Below, in pieces: positions 1 to 6,284 of a stretch of DNA of 6,597 bases (its first letter is position 1; the number at the start of each line of letters is the position of its first letter). The translations under genes were made by a program, and so were the position numbers. A model generated the notes under the pieces. That model saw nothing but the letters and a program-made list of their open reading frames with translations. It was not told the DNA's origin and did not search any database. The DNA comes from Bacteroidota bacterium (GTDB lineage: Bacteria; Bacteroidota; Bacteroidia; Flavobacteriales; Flavobacteriaceae). Location: assembly GCA_006227965.1 (NCBI GenBank), contig SBFL01000357.1, forward strand, positions 1-6,597, read 5' to 3'.

Positions 1-100
1 TGGCTAAAGATAGAGCGGCAGGCCCGAAATCACAAAGCAGTTCAGGCAGTTATTTAAGCCTTTGGGAGTTTTGGGAAGGCCCAGTAGGGAAATGGCGGAA
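1..100. other. Left edge, no assignable gene; possible 3' end of a plus-strand gene
   Basis: Two plus-strand frames are open from the left edge. One ends in TAA at 55-57 and would give a protein tail finishing ...HKAVQAVI. The other ends in TAA at 102-104, finishing ...GPVGKWRN, and would overlap the stop of the convergent hydrolase-fold gene. Both are too short to identify, and at most one can be real. There is no minus-strand ATG in this stretch, so the operon to the right does not visibly continue within it. A weak 5-bp stem (GCCTT at 58-62 with AAGGC at 76-80, 13-nt loop) is not convincing as a terminator. Confidence 0.3.
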
Positions 101-1240
101 TTAATTAAATCCGAAATCCGCTTTTAGGGCGTCCATTTTCTCCAGAGCCATATCTTTGGTCAGGAAATCGATTTCCTTCATTCCAAAAGCCTTTTCAAAG
201 GTTCGAAGGGCTTTTTTGGGCTCTCCCAACTGCTCGTAGTACTCGCCTTCAAAGTAAAACCCAAGCATGGTGTCGGGAAACTCCTTCTTGCACAGGTCCG
301 AAAGGGGCTTCAATGATTCGAAGTCCTCCTTTTTTCGGCAACCGGCATAGATGGCCATGATATCGTTCAGTTCCACGGGCTTTGAAAACCCGAACAGGGT
401 TTGGATGGTCTCATATTTATTCTTGAGGTAATTAAAAACGGGCTCCTCAGAGGTAAGGATCTGCTCCCGGTACTCATCCGGGCTGATGGGCTTGAAGATA
501 TCAAAGGTCCGGTCCCAGGCCCTGCCAATCCCATAGGTGGCTACCGACACCTCATTAGCCCCTTCATACCGGTCGAAAAAATAGTGGAACCCCTGGCGGT
601 TCTGTTGGCTCAGGGCCGTATGCAACTGGGTTGTTTGCACACTTTGATCCCCGGGCACGATCAGGTGGTAAAAAAGCGTCTGGTCCATGTCCGCAATCCT
701 TTCGGGAACCCTTGATTCCATTTCCGGGGCCAGAAAGGGTGCGATACTGATGAACGCGCTGAAGATTGACCTTTCCTTGAACAGGTAATAGTTCCCGAAA
801 TTGGCGGTAATGCCATATCCCACGAACATTTGAAACGGGGCCACATTGTAGGCGCTTACCATGTAGGGAACGATCTCCAGCCCTATGAACTCGAAAAAGC
901 TCTTCCCCTTTTCATCGGGGAGCCCCGTGCTTTCCTCAAAGGCACAATCTTCCCATCTGAGGTCGTTCTCGCCCTGGCCAATCCCGACGATCAGCGTTTG
1001 CGGCATACCCTGGAAGCGGCTGTAAAATTTCGAGGTAGCCACTACCTGGTCAAAAAGGTATTCAGCATCCAGAACGATTACCAGAGGATACTTCAGCTCC
1101 GGGTTGTAGTCCTCCGGGATGTAGTATTTCACATTGCGGCGTTCCTGCAATTTGAAAGATTCGAAGATTTCTTCCTTGACCTGTCCCTGCAAGGGAATGG
1201 CAGTCCACAGGCAAAGAGCCAGGTAGATAAAGCGTTTCAT
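101..1240 (-). CDS. Exported alpha/beta-hydrolase-fold protein (putative esterase family), probably catalytically inactive
   Basis: A 379-residue protein starting MKRFIYLALC. Its hydrophobic N-terminus ending near LQG/Q (residues 18-20) looks like a Sec signal peptide, so it should act in the periplasm or be surface-exposed. The ATG at 1240 is chosen because the signal peptide starts there; an ATG two codons upstream (1246) is equally possible. The longer open frame reaching 1309 overlaps the preceding gene and is unlikely. Residues about 28-250 match the esterase D/enterochelin-esterase-like fold: strand PLVIVLDAEY (52-61), LIVGIG (83-88), and a nucleophile-elbow position at GYGITANF (141-148), followed by the typical AFISIAPFL (162-170). 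In active members the elbow is G-x-S-x-G/A; here residue 143 is Gly. The usual histidine site after the last strand reads GANEVSV, with Glu230. A possible acid, Asp198, remains. Residues about 323-353 resemble a single TPR-like helical hairpin (FYFEGEYYEQLG then ALRTFEKAF). It is the last visible gene of the operon, about 10 bp after the flippase-like gene. The fold is well supported; loss of activity is inferred. Confidence 0.85.
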   Translation of the reverse strand: MKRFIYLALCLWTAIPLQGQVKEEIFESFKLQERRNVKYYIPEDYNPELKYPLVIVLDAEYLFDQVVATSKFYSRFQGMPQTLIVGIGQGENDLRWEDCAFEESTGLPDEKGKSFFEFIGLEIVPYMVSAYNVAPFQMFVGYGITANFGNYYLFKERSIFSAFISIAPFLAPEMESRVPERIADMDQTLFYHLIVPGDQSVQTTQLHTALSQQNRQGFHYFFDRYEGANEVSVATYGIGRAWDRTFDIFKPISPDEYREQILTSEEPVFNYLKNKYETIQTLFGFSKPVELNDIMAIYAGCRKKEDFESLKPLSDLCKKEFPDTMLGFYFEGEYYEQLGEPKKALRTFEKAFGMKEIDFLTKDMALEKMDALKADFGFN

Positions 1241-1250
1241 GCGCATCGGT

Positions 1251-2234
1251 TTAGACGGGGTTCTGATTGTCCCTGTTCCATAACGGCAGGAGGAGGAAGG
1301 ATATTGCACCGAAAAATACCACCATCAGCGTCTGGGCGATCCACATAATCCATCCGAATGAGTCTCCCGAAACACTGCTGATCCCGAAAAGGGCGAGGGC
1401 TTGGCTTACGGCTATAGGGTACAATCCGATACCGCCGTTGGTGGCAGACATGGCCAGGGCACCCGCCACAAAACCAACCAGGAGCTGGCCTAAATTCAGG
1501 GAGATCGTCTCCGGCACGGTGTACTTTATCACCCAGAACATACCGATATAACAAGCCCAGATTAGCAGGGTATGGCCGAGGAAGGCCCATTTCTGCCTCA
1601 TGTGGAAGATGCTGAGCACCCCTTCAAGCAACCCCTTTAAAAACCCCCTAATTTTCAGGGCCAGGGGATGGGAAGACCTCCTGAGGATGGCGAGCATGAC
1701 AAAAAGCCCCCCGACTCCCGCCAGGGCAACAAGGATGGTGCCACCAAGGCCGAATCCGCTTTCTGAAATATACATGGCAATGATGGCGGTTTGTGACAGG
1801 AGCGCCCCCAGGATTATCAACAGGAGCATGATCACATCGATGACCCGTTCGGTCACGATCGTTCCGAATCCCTTCTGGAAAGGCACTCCTTCATAAGTTG
1901 CCAGGGCCGTTGCCCGAAGAACTTCACCAGAGCGGGGAATGCCCAGATTGGCAAAATAGGCCATGAGGATCATCAGCAGGTTGTTCCGCAATTTCGGTTT
2001 GTATCCAAGGGGCTCCAGGAGGTAATTCCATCGGATGGCCCTCGAAAAGTGACTCAGTATCCCTATTCCCACGGAAAGCAGCACCCAGAAGAGGTCCGCC
2101 TCACCGATGTACTTAAAGATTTGCGCCCGGTCTTCCGGGGAAGTGATGAAGTAGGAATAGCCGATCAGAAATACGCCCAGGGCTATGGGAAGGACGGTTT
2201 TCAGTGTTTTTTTGGTTGCGGCCTTCAAAATCAA
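1251..2234 (-). CDS. Flippase-like polytopic membrane protein (lysylphosphatidylglycerol synthase TM-region family, YbhN/AglD type)
   Basis: A 327-residue inner-membrane protein with roughly eight hydrophobic segments, at about residues 13-31, 47-62, 86-98, 132-150, 164-184, 220-238, 249-290 (probably two) and 296-317. Family-typical signatures are SHFSRAIRW (61-69), the cytoplasmic-loop motif [10 protein letters not shown] (99-108), TERVIDV (128-134) and NGGIGLYP (266-273). Related proteins are stand-alone versions of the membrane half of MprF. The aminoacyl-transferase domain that makes lysyl-phosphatidylglycerol is absent, so it should not be called a synthase; lipid or lipid-linked substrate translocation is the family inference and the substrate is unknown. 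The start is TTG (2232-2234), overlapping the panD stop TGA (2231-2233), which suggests translational coupling. A second TTG lies two codons further in, and no ATG occurs until residue 88, so a non-ATG start is required. The stop lies 4-10 bp before the hydrolase-fold gene. Confidence 0.88.
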   Translation of the reverse strand: MILKAATKKTLKTVLPIALGVFLIGYSYFITSPEDRAQIFKYIGEADLFWVLLSVGIGILSHFSRAIRWNYLLEPLGYKPKLRNNLLMILMAYFANLGIPRSGEVLRATALATYEGVPFQKGFGTIVTERVIDVIMLLLIILGALLSQTAIIAMYISESGFGLGGTILVALAGVGGLFVMLAILRRSSHPLALKIRGFLKGLLEGVLSIFHMRQKWAFLGHTLLIWACYIGMFWVIKYTVPETISLNLGQLLVGFVAGALAMSATNGGIGLYPIAVSQALALFGISSVSGDSFGWIMWIAQTLMVVFFGAISFLLLPLWNRDNQNPV

Positions 2235-2581
2235 TTGAGCTGATTGTTCTCTTCGTTGGGAAAGACCAGGGCCGGATTAAAGCTGCGCGCCTCCTCCACC
2301 TCCATCCAGGCATAGGTGATCAGGATAAGCACGTCCCCTACCGCAACCTTCCTGGCTGCGGCCCCGTTGAGCGTGAGTTCCCCGCTTCCCCTTGGGCCAG
2401 GGATGGCATAGGTTTCAAGCCGCTCTCCGTTGTTGTTGTTCACTATCTGAACCTTTTCGCCACGGATAACATTGGCGGCATCCATCAGGTCTTCATCAAT
2501 GGTGATGCTGCCGATGTAATCCAAGTCGGCACCAGTGACTTTCACACGGTGAATCTTAGACTTGACAACTTCAATTTTCAT
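2231..2581 (-). CDS. panD: Aspartate 1-decarboxylase (pyruvoyl-dependent proenzyme)
   Basis: A 116-residue protein that decarboxylates L-aspartate to beta-alanine, the amine half of pantothenate, in the cytoplasm. It is the usual PanD length. It aligns well with the E. coli type: the [12 protein letters not shown] stretch (11-22) leads to the self-cleavage pair Gly24-Ser25 (YIGSIT), where Ser25 becomes the N-terminal pyruvoyl group of the alpha chain. Lys9, Arg54, Thr57 and Tyr58 (GERLETYAI) and the NGAAA loop (72-76) are all present, so the enzyme should be active. It starts with ATG at 2581, 13 bp after the panC stop, and its TGA overlaps the TTG start of the next gene by 4 bp. With panC it forms a pantothenate unit; panB is not in the window. 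Identity is near certain. Confidence 0.97.
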   Translation of the reverse strand: MKIEVVKSKIHRVKVTGADLDYIGSITIDEDLMDAANVIRGEKVQIVNNNNGERLETYAIPGPRGSGELTLNGAAARKVAVGDVLILITYAWMEVEEARSFNPALVFPNEENNQLN

Positions 2582-2594
2582 GGGGCAAAGTTAC

Positions 2595-3443
2595 TTAATT
2601 AAGGGCGATATTGTCAATCAGCCGGACCTCGCCAAGGTAGGCCGCAATAAAGGCCCTGTACTTTTTGTTATTCCGTTTTCGGCTTACCGGCTGAAGGGTT
2701 TCCGAATCCGCTATTTCGATGTATTCCAGTTTAAAATAAGGGTGGTCTTCAAAAGCCCCCCGGATAAAATCAGTTACGCTGGAAGCACTTTTCGTGCCAA
2801 AAAGGGTTTTGCCCTTTTGAAGGGTCTGAAAGATGAATCCGGCTTCCTTTCTGAGACGTTTTGGCAGTAACCGGTTCCGCGAGCTCATGGCCAGCCCGTC
2901 CGGTTCCCGGATTATCGGGCAGGGGATGATTTCAACCGGAATCTTTTGCTGATGAGTCAGCTGACGTATGATCTGAAGTTGCTGGTAATCCTTCTCCCCG
3001 AAGTACGCCCTTTGAGGCCGGATCAGACCCAGCAGGGATTCCACGATGGTCCCCACCCCGTCAAAATGCCCCGGACGAAATGCCCCTTCCATCACCGTAT
3101 CCATTCCTTTGAAATCATAATGCCTGGCGCTGATATCCGAGCCATACATCTCAGAGACATCCGGGGCAAACACATGAATATCGCAGGAAAGGGTTTTCAA
3201 TTTTTCCAGGTCCTCGTCAAGGGATCCGGGATAATTCTCGAGGTCATCGGGGTTGTTGAACTGTGTGGGATTCACAAATACGCTCACCATCACCACCTCG
3301 TTTTCCGCACAGGCGCGCCGTACCAGTTCCAGATGCCCCTCGTGAAGGGCACCCATGGTCGGCACAAGACCAAGATCAGCCTTATTCTCTTTCAACTTGC
3401 TGCGAAATTGCAGGACATCTCCCTTGGTGGTCAGAACATTCAT
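2595..3443 (-). CDS. panC: Pantothenate synthetase (pantoate--beta-alanine ligase)
   Basis: A 282-residue cytoplasmic enzyme condensing D-pantoate with beta-alanine using ATP, giving pantothenate, AMP and diphosphate, on the route to coenzyme A. Its length is typical. Hallmarks in order are PTMGALHEGH (28-37, the HIGH-like nucleotidyltransferase motif), VFVNPTQF (55-62, pantoate site), FRPGHFDGVGT (122-132), FGEKDYQQL (148-156) and the KMSKS-like DGLAMSSRN (182-190). All substrate-binding signatures look intact. It is the promoter-proximal gene of the minus-strand operon, followed 13 bp later by panD, which makes its substrate. A TAnnTTTG -7 box lies 20 bp upstream of the ATG at 3443, giving a short leader. 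There is a purine-rich AGAGAAGGG just before the start that may serve as a weak ribosome site. Confidence 0.98.
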   Translation of the reverse strand: MNVLTTKGDVLQFRSKLKENKADLGLVPTMGALHEGHLELVRRACAENEVVMVSVFVNPTQFNNPDDLENYPGSLDEDLEKLKTLSCDIHVFAPDVSEMYGSDISARHYDFKGMDTVMEGAFRPGHFDGVGTIVESLLGLIRPQRAYFGEKDYQQLQIIRQLTHQQKIPVEIIPCPIIREPDGLAMSSRNRLLPKRLRKEAGFIFQTLQKGKTLFGTKSASSVTDFIRGAFEDHPYFKLEYIEIADSETLQPVSRKRNNKKYRAFIAAYLGEVRLIDNIALN

Positions 3444-3462
3444 ACCCTTCTCTAACGGGCAG

Positions 3463-3470
3463 CAAACTTA
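3463..3470 (-). promoter_or_regulatory. -7 box of the pan operon promoter
   Basis: On the minus strand the bases read TAAGTTTG, an exact match to the Bacteroidota primary-sigma -7 consensus TAnnTTTG, ending 20 bp before the panC ATG. No clear -33 TTG/TTTG is visible at the usual spacing of about 19-21 bp, so strength is uncertain. It sits in the 102-bp divergent region shared with the starch-synthase-like gene. Confidence 0.55.
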
Positions 3471-3501
3471 CTATAATTACGGCTATTCTTCATAAATTTT
3501 G

Positions 3502-3509
3502 TAATTTTG
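3502..3509 (+). promoter_or_regulatory. -7 box of the plus-strand promoter (starch-synthase-like gene)
   Basis: The bases read TAATTTTG followed by CAG, an exact TAnnTTTG match with the flanking context common in Flavobacteriia promoters, 36 bp upstream of the ATG at 3546. No convincing -33 TTG is visible at the usual distance. The box lies 31 bp from the opposing pan -7 box, so the two promoters are back to back and their polymerase footprints would overlap. Confidence 0.6.
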
Positions 3510-3545
3510 CAGCTACGTTTCGGCTACAGACAAAAACGCTCCTCT

Positions 3546-4355
3546 ATGAATGGTAAAAAGGTATTGTTCGTATCTTCTGAATTAGTTCCCTACCTACCTG
3601 AAAATACTGTATCAAAAATGTCCTACGAGGCCCCGCGTATGGTCAATAGTAAAGGAGGGCAGATCCGGATTTTCATGCCCCGATACGGAAATATCAATGA
3701 ACGGAGGCACCAGCTGCACGAAGTGATCCGCCTCTCGGGCATGAACCTTGTCATCAATGACATGGACATGCCCCTTATAATCAAGGTAGCCTCTATTCCA
3801 AGGGAGCGGATTCAGGTCTACTTCATAGACAACGAAGAGTACTTCAAGCGCAAGGCAACATTTACAGATGAAAACGGCGAACTTTTTCCCGATAATGACG
3901 AGCGGGCTATCTTTTTTGCCAAAGGCGTGGTGGAAACCGTCAAGAAACTCAACTGGTCCCCGGACATCATCCATGTACACGGATGGATGGCTTCCCTGCT
4001 GCCGCTCTACCTGCGGGAGTACTATGCGGACGAACCACTTTTTGCAGACAGTAAGATCGTAACTTCCATTTACGGCCAGGGTTTTGAAGGAAGCCTGAGC
4101 CCCGACATGGGAGATAAGATTTCCTTTGATCAGATCCCCGGTGACCGCATTGAAATGCTGGCACCTCCCACCTACAATAATTTGTTAAAAATAGCCGTGG
4201 ATTATTCGGACGCCCTTATTTTAGCCGCCGAGGACATTCCCGAAGAATTGAAGGAGTATGTTGCCGGATCAGATAAACCGGTACTTCCCTATGTTCCCAT
4301 TCAGGAATTTGAAGAGGCCTACGCCAATTTTTATCAGGCCGAAGTCCTTAAATAG
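3546..4355 (+). CDS. Glycogen/starch synthase-like protein, N-terminal GT-B domain only
   Basis: A 269-residue protein resembling the starch-synthase catalytic domain (N-terminal Rossmann half of GT5 enzymes). Residues 5-14 (KVLFVSSELV) match the first strand, RIFMPRYGNI (41-50) the RVLLPRYG block, PDIIHVHGWMASLLPLYLR (139-157) the PDVVHxHDW block, and IAVDYSDALIL (216-226) the last blocks of that domain. True GlgA is about 470-480 residues; the whole C-terminal GT1 domain is missing, and the gene ends cleanly with TAG 2 bp before the next gene. The ADP-glucose loop K-T/V-G-G-L after the first helix is replaced by PENTVSKMS (18-26). Glycogen synthesis is therefore doubtful, although automatic annotation would probably call it a glycogen synthase. 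The ATG at 3546 is chosen because the domain starts immediately after it; an upstream in-frame TTG (3507) lies inside the promoter box. It is probably co-transcribed with the downstream lipoprotein gene. Family membership is firm, function unknown. Confidence 0.88.
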   Translation: MNGKKVLFVSSELVPYLPENTVSKMSYEAPRMVNSKGGQIRIFMPRYGNINERRHQLHEVIRLSGMNLVINDMDMPLIIKVASIPRERIQVYFIDNEEYFKRKATFTDENGELFPDNDERAIFFAKGVVETVKKLNWSPDIIHVHGWMASLLPLYLREYYADEPLFADSKIVTSIYGQGFEGSLSPDMGDKISFDQIPGDRIEMLAPPTYNNLLKIAVDYSDALILAAEDIPEELKEYVAGSDKPVLPYVPIQEFEEAYANFYQAEVLK

Positions 4356-4357
4356 GA

Positions 4358-6187
4358 ATGAATTTCATGAAGCGACTATTTATTTCCCTGGCGGCAGGTA
4401 TCGGCCTTATTTTAATGACGGGTTCCTGTGAGGAAGAACTGGTTACTATAGGCGATAGCCTTGTGGGGGAGGAACCCTTTACAAGTGGCAAGGTGTTCTA
4501 CGACGTTTATGCCTTTAACCGCAACATCGAGGCCGTCCCCACAAACCAGCTCCCCGTCTATCAGCTGGGCGTATTTTCTGATCCGATTTATGGCCGAACG
4601 GAGGGTGGTATCACCACTCAGCTCTCCCTGGTATCCACTTCGGGAATACAGTTTTTTGGGCGGTACACCCAGTTAAGGGAGGAAACGGATCCGGATATTC
4701 CGAATGAAAACGAAACCATCACGGAAGTAATTCTATACCTTCCCTATTTCCAGAAACAGGGTGCAGACAACGATCTGGATGGGGTGATCAATTCCCTGGA
4801 CGCAGACCCCGAGGATCCAAACAGCGATTCAGACGGGGATGGCCTGACAGACCTGGAGGAACAGTCCAGAGGGACAGACCCCCTCAATCCCGATACGGAT
4901 GGCGATGGGATCGGTGATGCCGAGGATGAAGTAACCCCCCTGAATATATTTCCCCAGCGCAGGGCCCTTGACAGTATCTATGGGAACCGGGAAGCCCAAT
5001 TCAATTTTGAGGTGACGCGTTCCTCCTATTTTCTCAGAGATCTGGATCCCAACTCTGGTTTTCAGCAGGAGGAACCCTACTATTCCAACCAAAGCTTTGG
5101 ACCGGAATTTTACGCCGACGAGCTGTACGAGGGGATCCTTGAGATTTCCGATGAGGAGATCCTGATCTTTGACGAAGACGATCCCGAGACCGAAGAAGAT
5201 GAATCCCTATTGGTAGTGGAGAGAATACAACCCGGAATCCGGGTTGCGCTGGATCCGGAATTTTTCCAGACTAATCTCCTCGACAAGGAAGGAGATGCGG
5301 AACTTCTCAGTGATGCAAATTTCAAGGACTTCATCAGAGGATTGCACCTGTCCCTGACCCCGACTGACGATGATGTCATGATCCTTTTTGACCTGACAAA
5401 TGCCCGTTTGAGCGTGGAATACGTCTATGATGCCTATGAAGGAGAGGACGTTAGTAAGGTTGAGGCGACACAGGAACTTCGCCTGTTATCCGGAGGTGGA
5501 AATCAGTTTATTCAGGGAAATGCCGTCAATTCACTTCAGAGTGAAGCCTACCCGGGAGAGATCACGGAGACCTTTACCACCGGCGTAAACAGGCCAGAAG
5601 ACAATGTCTCCCGGATCTACCTCAAGGGGGGCGCTGGCACGTATGCAGAAATAGAACTCTTCGACCTGTTGGGTGGAGGAGAAGCCATCAATGAAATAAA
5701 GCAGAAAAACTGGGTGATCAATGAGGCCAGCCTGGTTTTCTATGTGGACAGGGAACGCCTTGATGCTGCCGGGGTAACCTACGAACCCCCCCGTCTAAAC
5801 CTCTACAATGCCGAAACAAACCAACCCCTGTATAACTTGCGGACGGAAACGAACTTCGAGGATTCACCTTTGGGGGTCTTCCTGAATTACGGTGGCCTGC
5901 TGGAGAGATCCGGGGGTAAAGGAGTGAAATACAAGGTCAGGATTACCGAACACATCAACAACATCATCCTGAGGGATTCTGCCAATGCGACCCTGGGACT
6001 GACCCTCACGGCCGACATCCGGGTAGCCGGTGTTTCCGATGTGTTGCTTCCCGATAATACAGAAAAAGAACTCCCGGTGGGTGGTGGGATCACTCCCATG
6101 GGCACTGTGCTCTATGGCAGTAATGTGGATGAGGCTGATCCCAACCGGCTTCGTCTGGAGATTTACTACACGGAAATCAATCCGTAA
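4358..6187 (+). CDS. DUF4270-like lipoprotein with an internal TSP3-type Asp-rich repeat
   Basis: A 609-residue exported lipoprotein of unknown function. Residues 4-24 form a lipoprotein signal: basic MKR, a hydrophobic stretch, then a lipobox LMTGSC with Cys24 as the lipidated residue, followed by acidic EEEL. The body resembles the large DUF4270 family of Bacteroidota: FTSGKVFYDVYAF (41-53), the LPVYQLGVFSDPIYGRT block (65-81), LDSIYGN (204-210), SSYFLRDLDP (222-231), a beta-rich middle with QPGIRVALDP (291-300), and the C-terminal SNVDEADPNRLRLEIYYT (588-605). Between residues 137 and 190 sits an Asp-rich calcium-binding-type insert, and residues 265-286 are very acidic. Two starts are possible: ATG at 4358, 2 bp after the previous stop, or ATG at 4367, which has AGGA (4354-4357) at a better distance and starts right at MKRLF. 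The mature protein is the same either way. It likely sits on the outer membrane. The family call rests on recalled pattern, not a search. Confidence 0.85.
   Translation: MNFMKRLFISLAAGIGLILMTGSCEEELVTIGDSLVGEEPFTSGKVFYDVYAFNRNIEAVPTNQLPVYQLGVFSDPIYGRTEGGITTQLSLVSTSGIQFFGRYTQLREETDPDIPNENETITEVILYLPYFQKQGADNDLDGVINSLDADPEDPNSDSDGDGLTDLEEQSRGTDPLNPDTDGDGIGDAEDEVTPLNIFPQRRALDSIYGNREAQFNFEVTRSSYFLRDLDPNSGFQQEEPYYSNQSFGPEFYADELYEGILEISDEEILIFDEDDPETEEDESLLVVERIQPGIRVALDPEFFQTNLLDKEGDAELLSDANFKDFIRGLHLSLTPTDDDVMILFDLTNARLSVEYVYDAYEGEDVSKVEATQELRLLSGGGNQFIQGNAVNSLQSEAYPGEITETFTTGVNRPEDNVSRIYLKGGAGTYAEIELFDLLGGGEAINEIKQKNWVINEASLVFYVDRERLDAAGVTYEPPRLNLYNAETNQPLYNLRTETNFEDSPLGVFLNYGGLLERSGGKGVKYKVRITEHINNIILRDSANATLGLTLTADIRVAGVSDVLLPDNTEKELPVGGGITPMGTVLYGSNVDEADPNRLRLEIYYTEINP
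4766..4927 (+). repeat. Thrombospondin type-3-like calcium-binding repeats inside the lipoprotein
   Basis: Residues 137-190 of the lipoprotein contain three DxDxDG-type units: DNDLDGVINSLD (137-148), DSDGDGLTDLEE (157-168) and DTDGDGIGDAED (179-190), separated by P-E/L-D/N-P-N/D linkers such as DPEDPNSD and DPLNPD. This is the classic TSP3/OmpA-linker pattern in which Asp side chains wrap calcium ions. Here it interrupts the N-terminal beta domain just before LDSIYG. Calcium binding is inferred from the motif. Confidence 0.85.
5228..5246. repeat. Perfect 19-bp inverted repeat in the lipoprotein coding region
   Basis: Nine-base arms, CAACCCGGA (5228-5236) and TCCGGGTTG (5238-5246), flank a single central A. 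The element lies inside the lipoprotein gene and encodes QPGIRV (residues 291-296). It could form a strong RNA hairpin or cruciform, but there is no T-run after it and it is far from any gene end, so it is not a terminator. It may simply be a by-product of codon choice. Confidence 0.5.
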
Positions 6188-6252
6188 CTCACCGAATATG
6201 TAGTAAAATACACCATTCATCCAAAATTTTATCTTTCTTTTAAGCTAAAGCC

Positions 6253-6260
6253 TACTTTTA
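6253..6260 (+). promoter_or_regulatory. Possible -7 box upstream of glmS
   Basis: TACTTTTA differs from TAnnTTTG only in the last base and lies 24 bp before the glmS ATG, in an AT-rich 97-bp gap after the lipoprotein stop. It would give glmS its own transcript in addition to any read-through from upstream. No clear -33 element is seen, and no terminator hairpin is evident in this gap. Confidence 0.4.
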
Positions 6261-6284
6261 CATCCTTAAAATACCCAAAATACC

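Noticed and set aside
58..80. Possible terminator hairpin at the left edge
   Set aside because: The stem has only 5 bp with a 13-nt loop and no U-run follows in either direction.
1241..1309. Upstream extension of the hydrolase-fold gene to 1309
   Set aside because: It overlaps the 3' end of the flippase-like gene and would put 21-23 polar residues before a clear signal peptide; the ATG at 1240 or 1246 fits better.
830..1348. Plus-strand open frame of 172 codons antisense to the hydrolase-fold gene
   Set aside because: It has no recognisable domain and shadows a gene with clear family motifs on the other strand.
1251..2234. Calling the membrane protein a lysylphosphatidylglycerol synthase (MprF)
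   Set aside because: Only the membrane region is present; the soluble aminoacyl-transferase domain of MprF is missing.
2433..2444. (AAC)4 trinucleotide run in panD
   Set aside because: Four Asn codons in the loop before GERLETY are too short to be a phase-variable tract, and the run is in frame so length changes would not switch the gene.
2946..3455. Plus-strand open frame of 169 codons antisense to panC
   Set aside because: It lies opposite a certain panC and its His-rich composition looks like a reverse-frame artefact.
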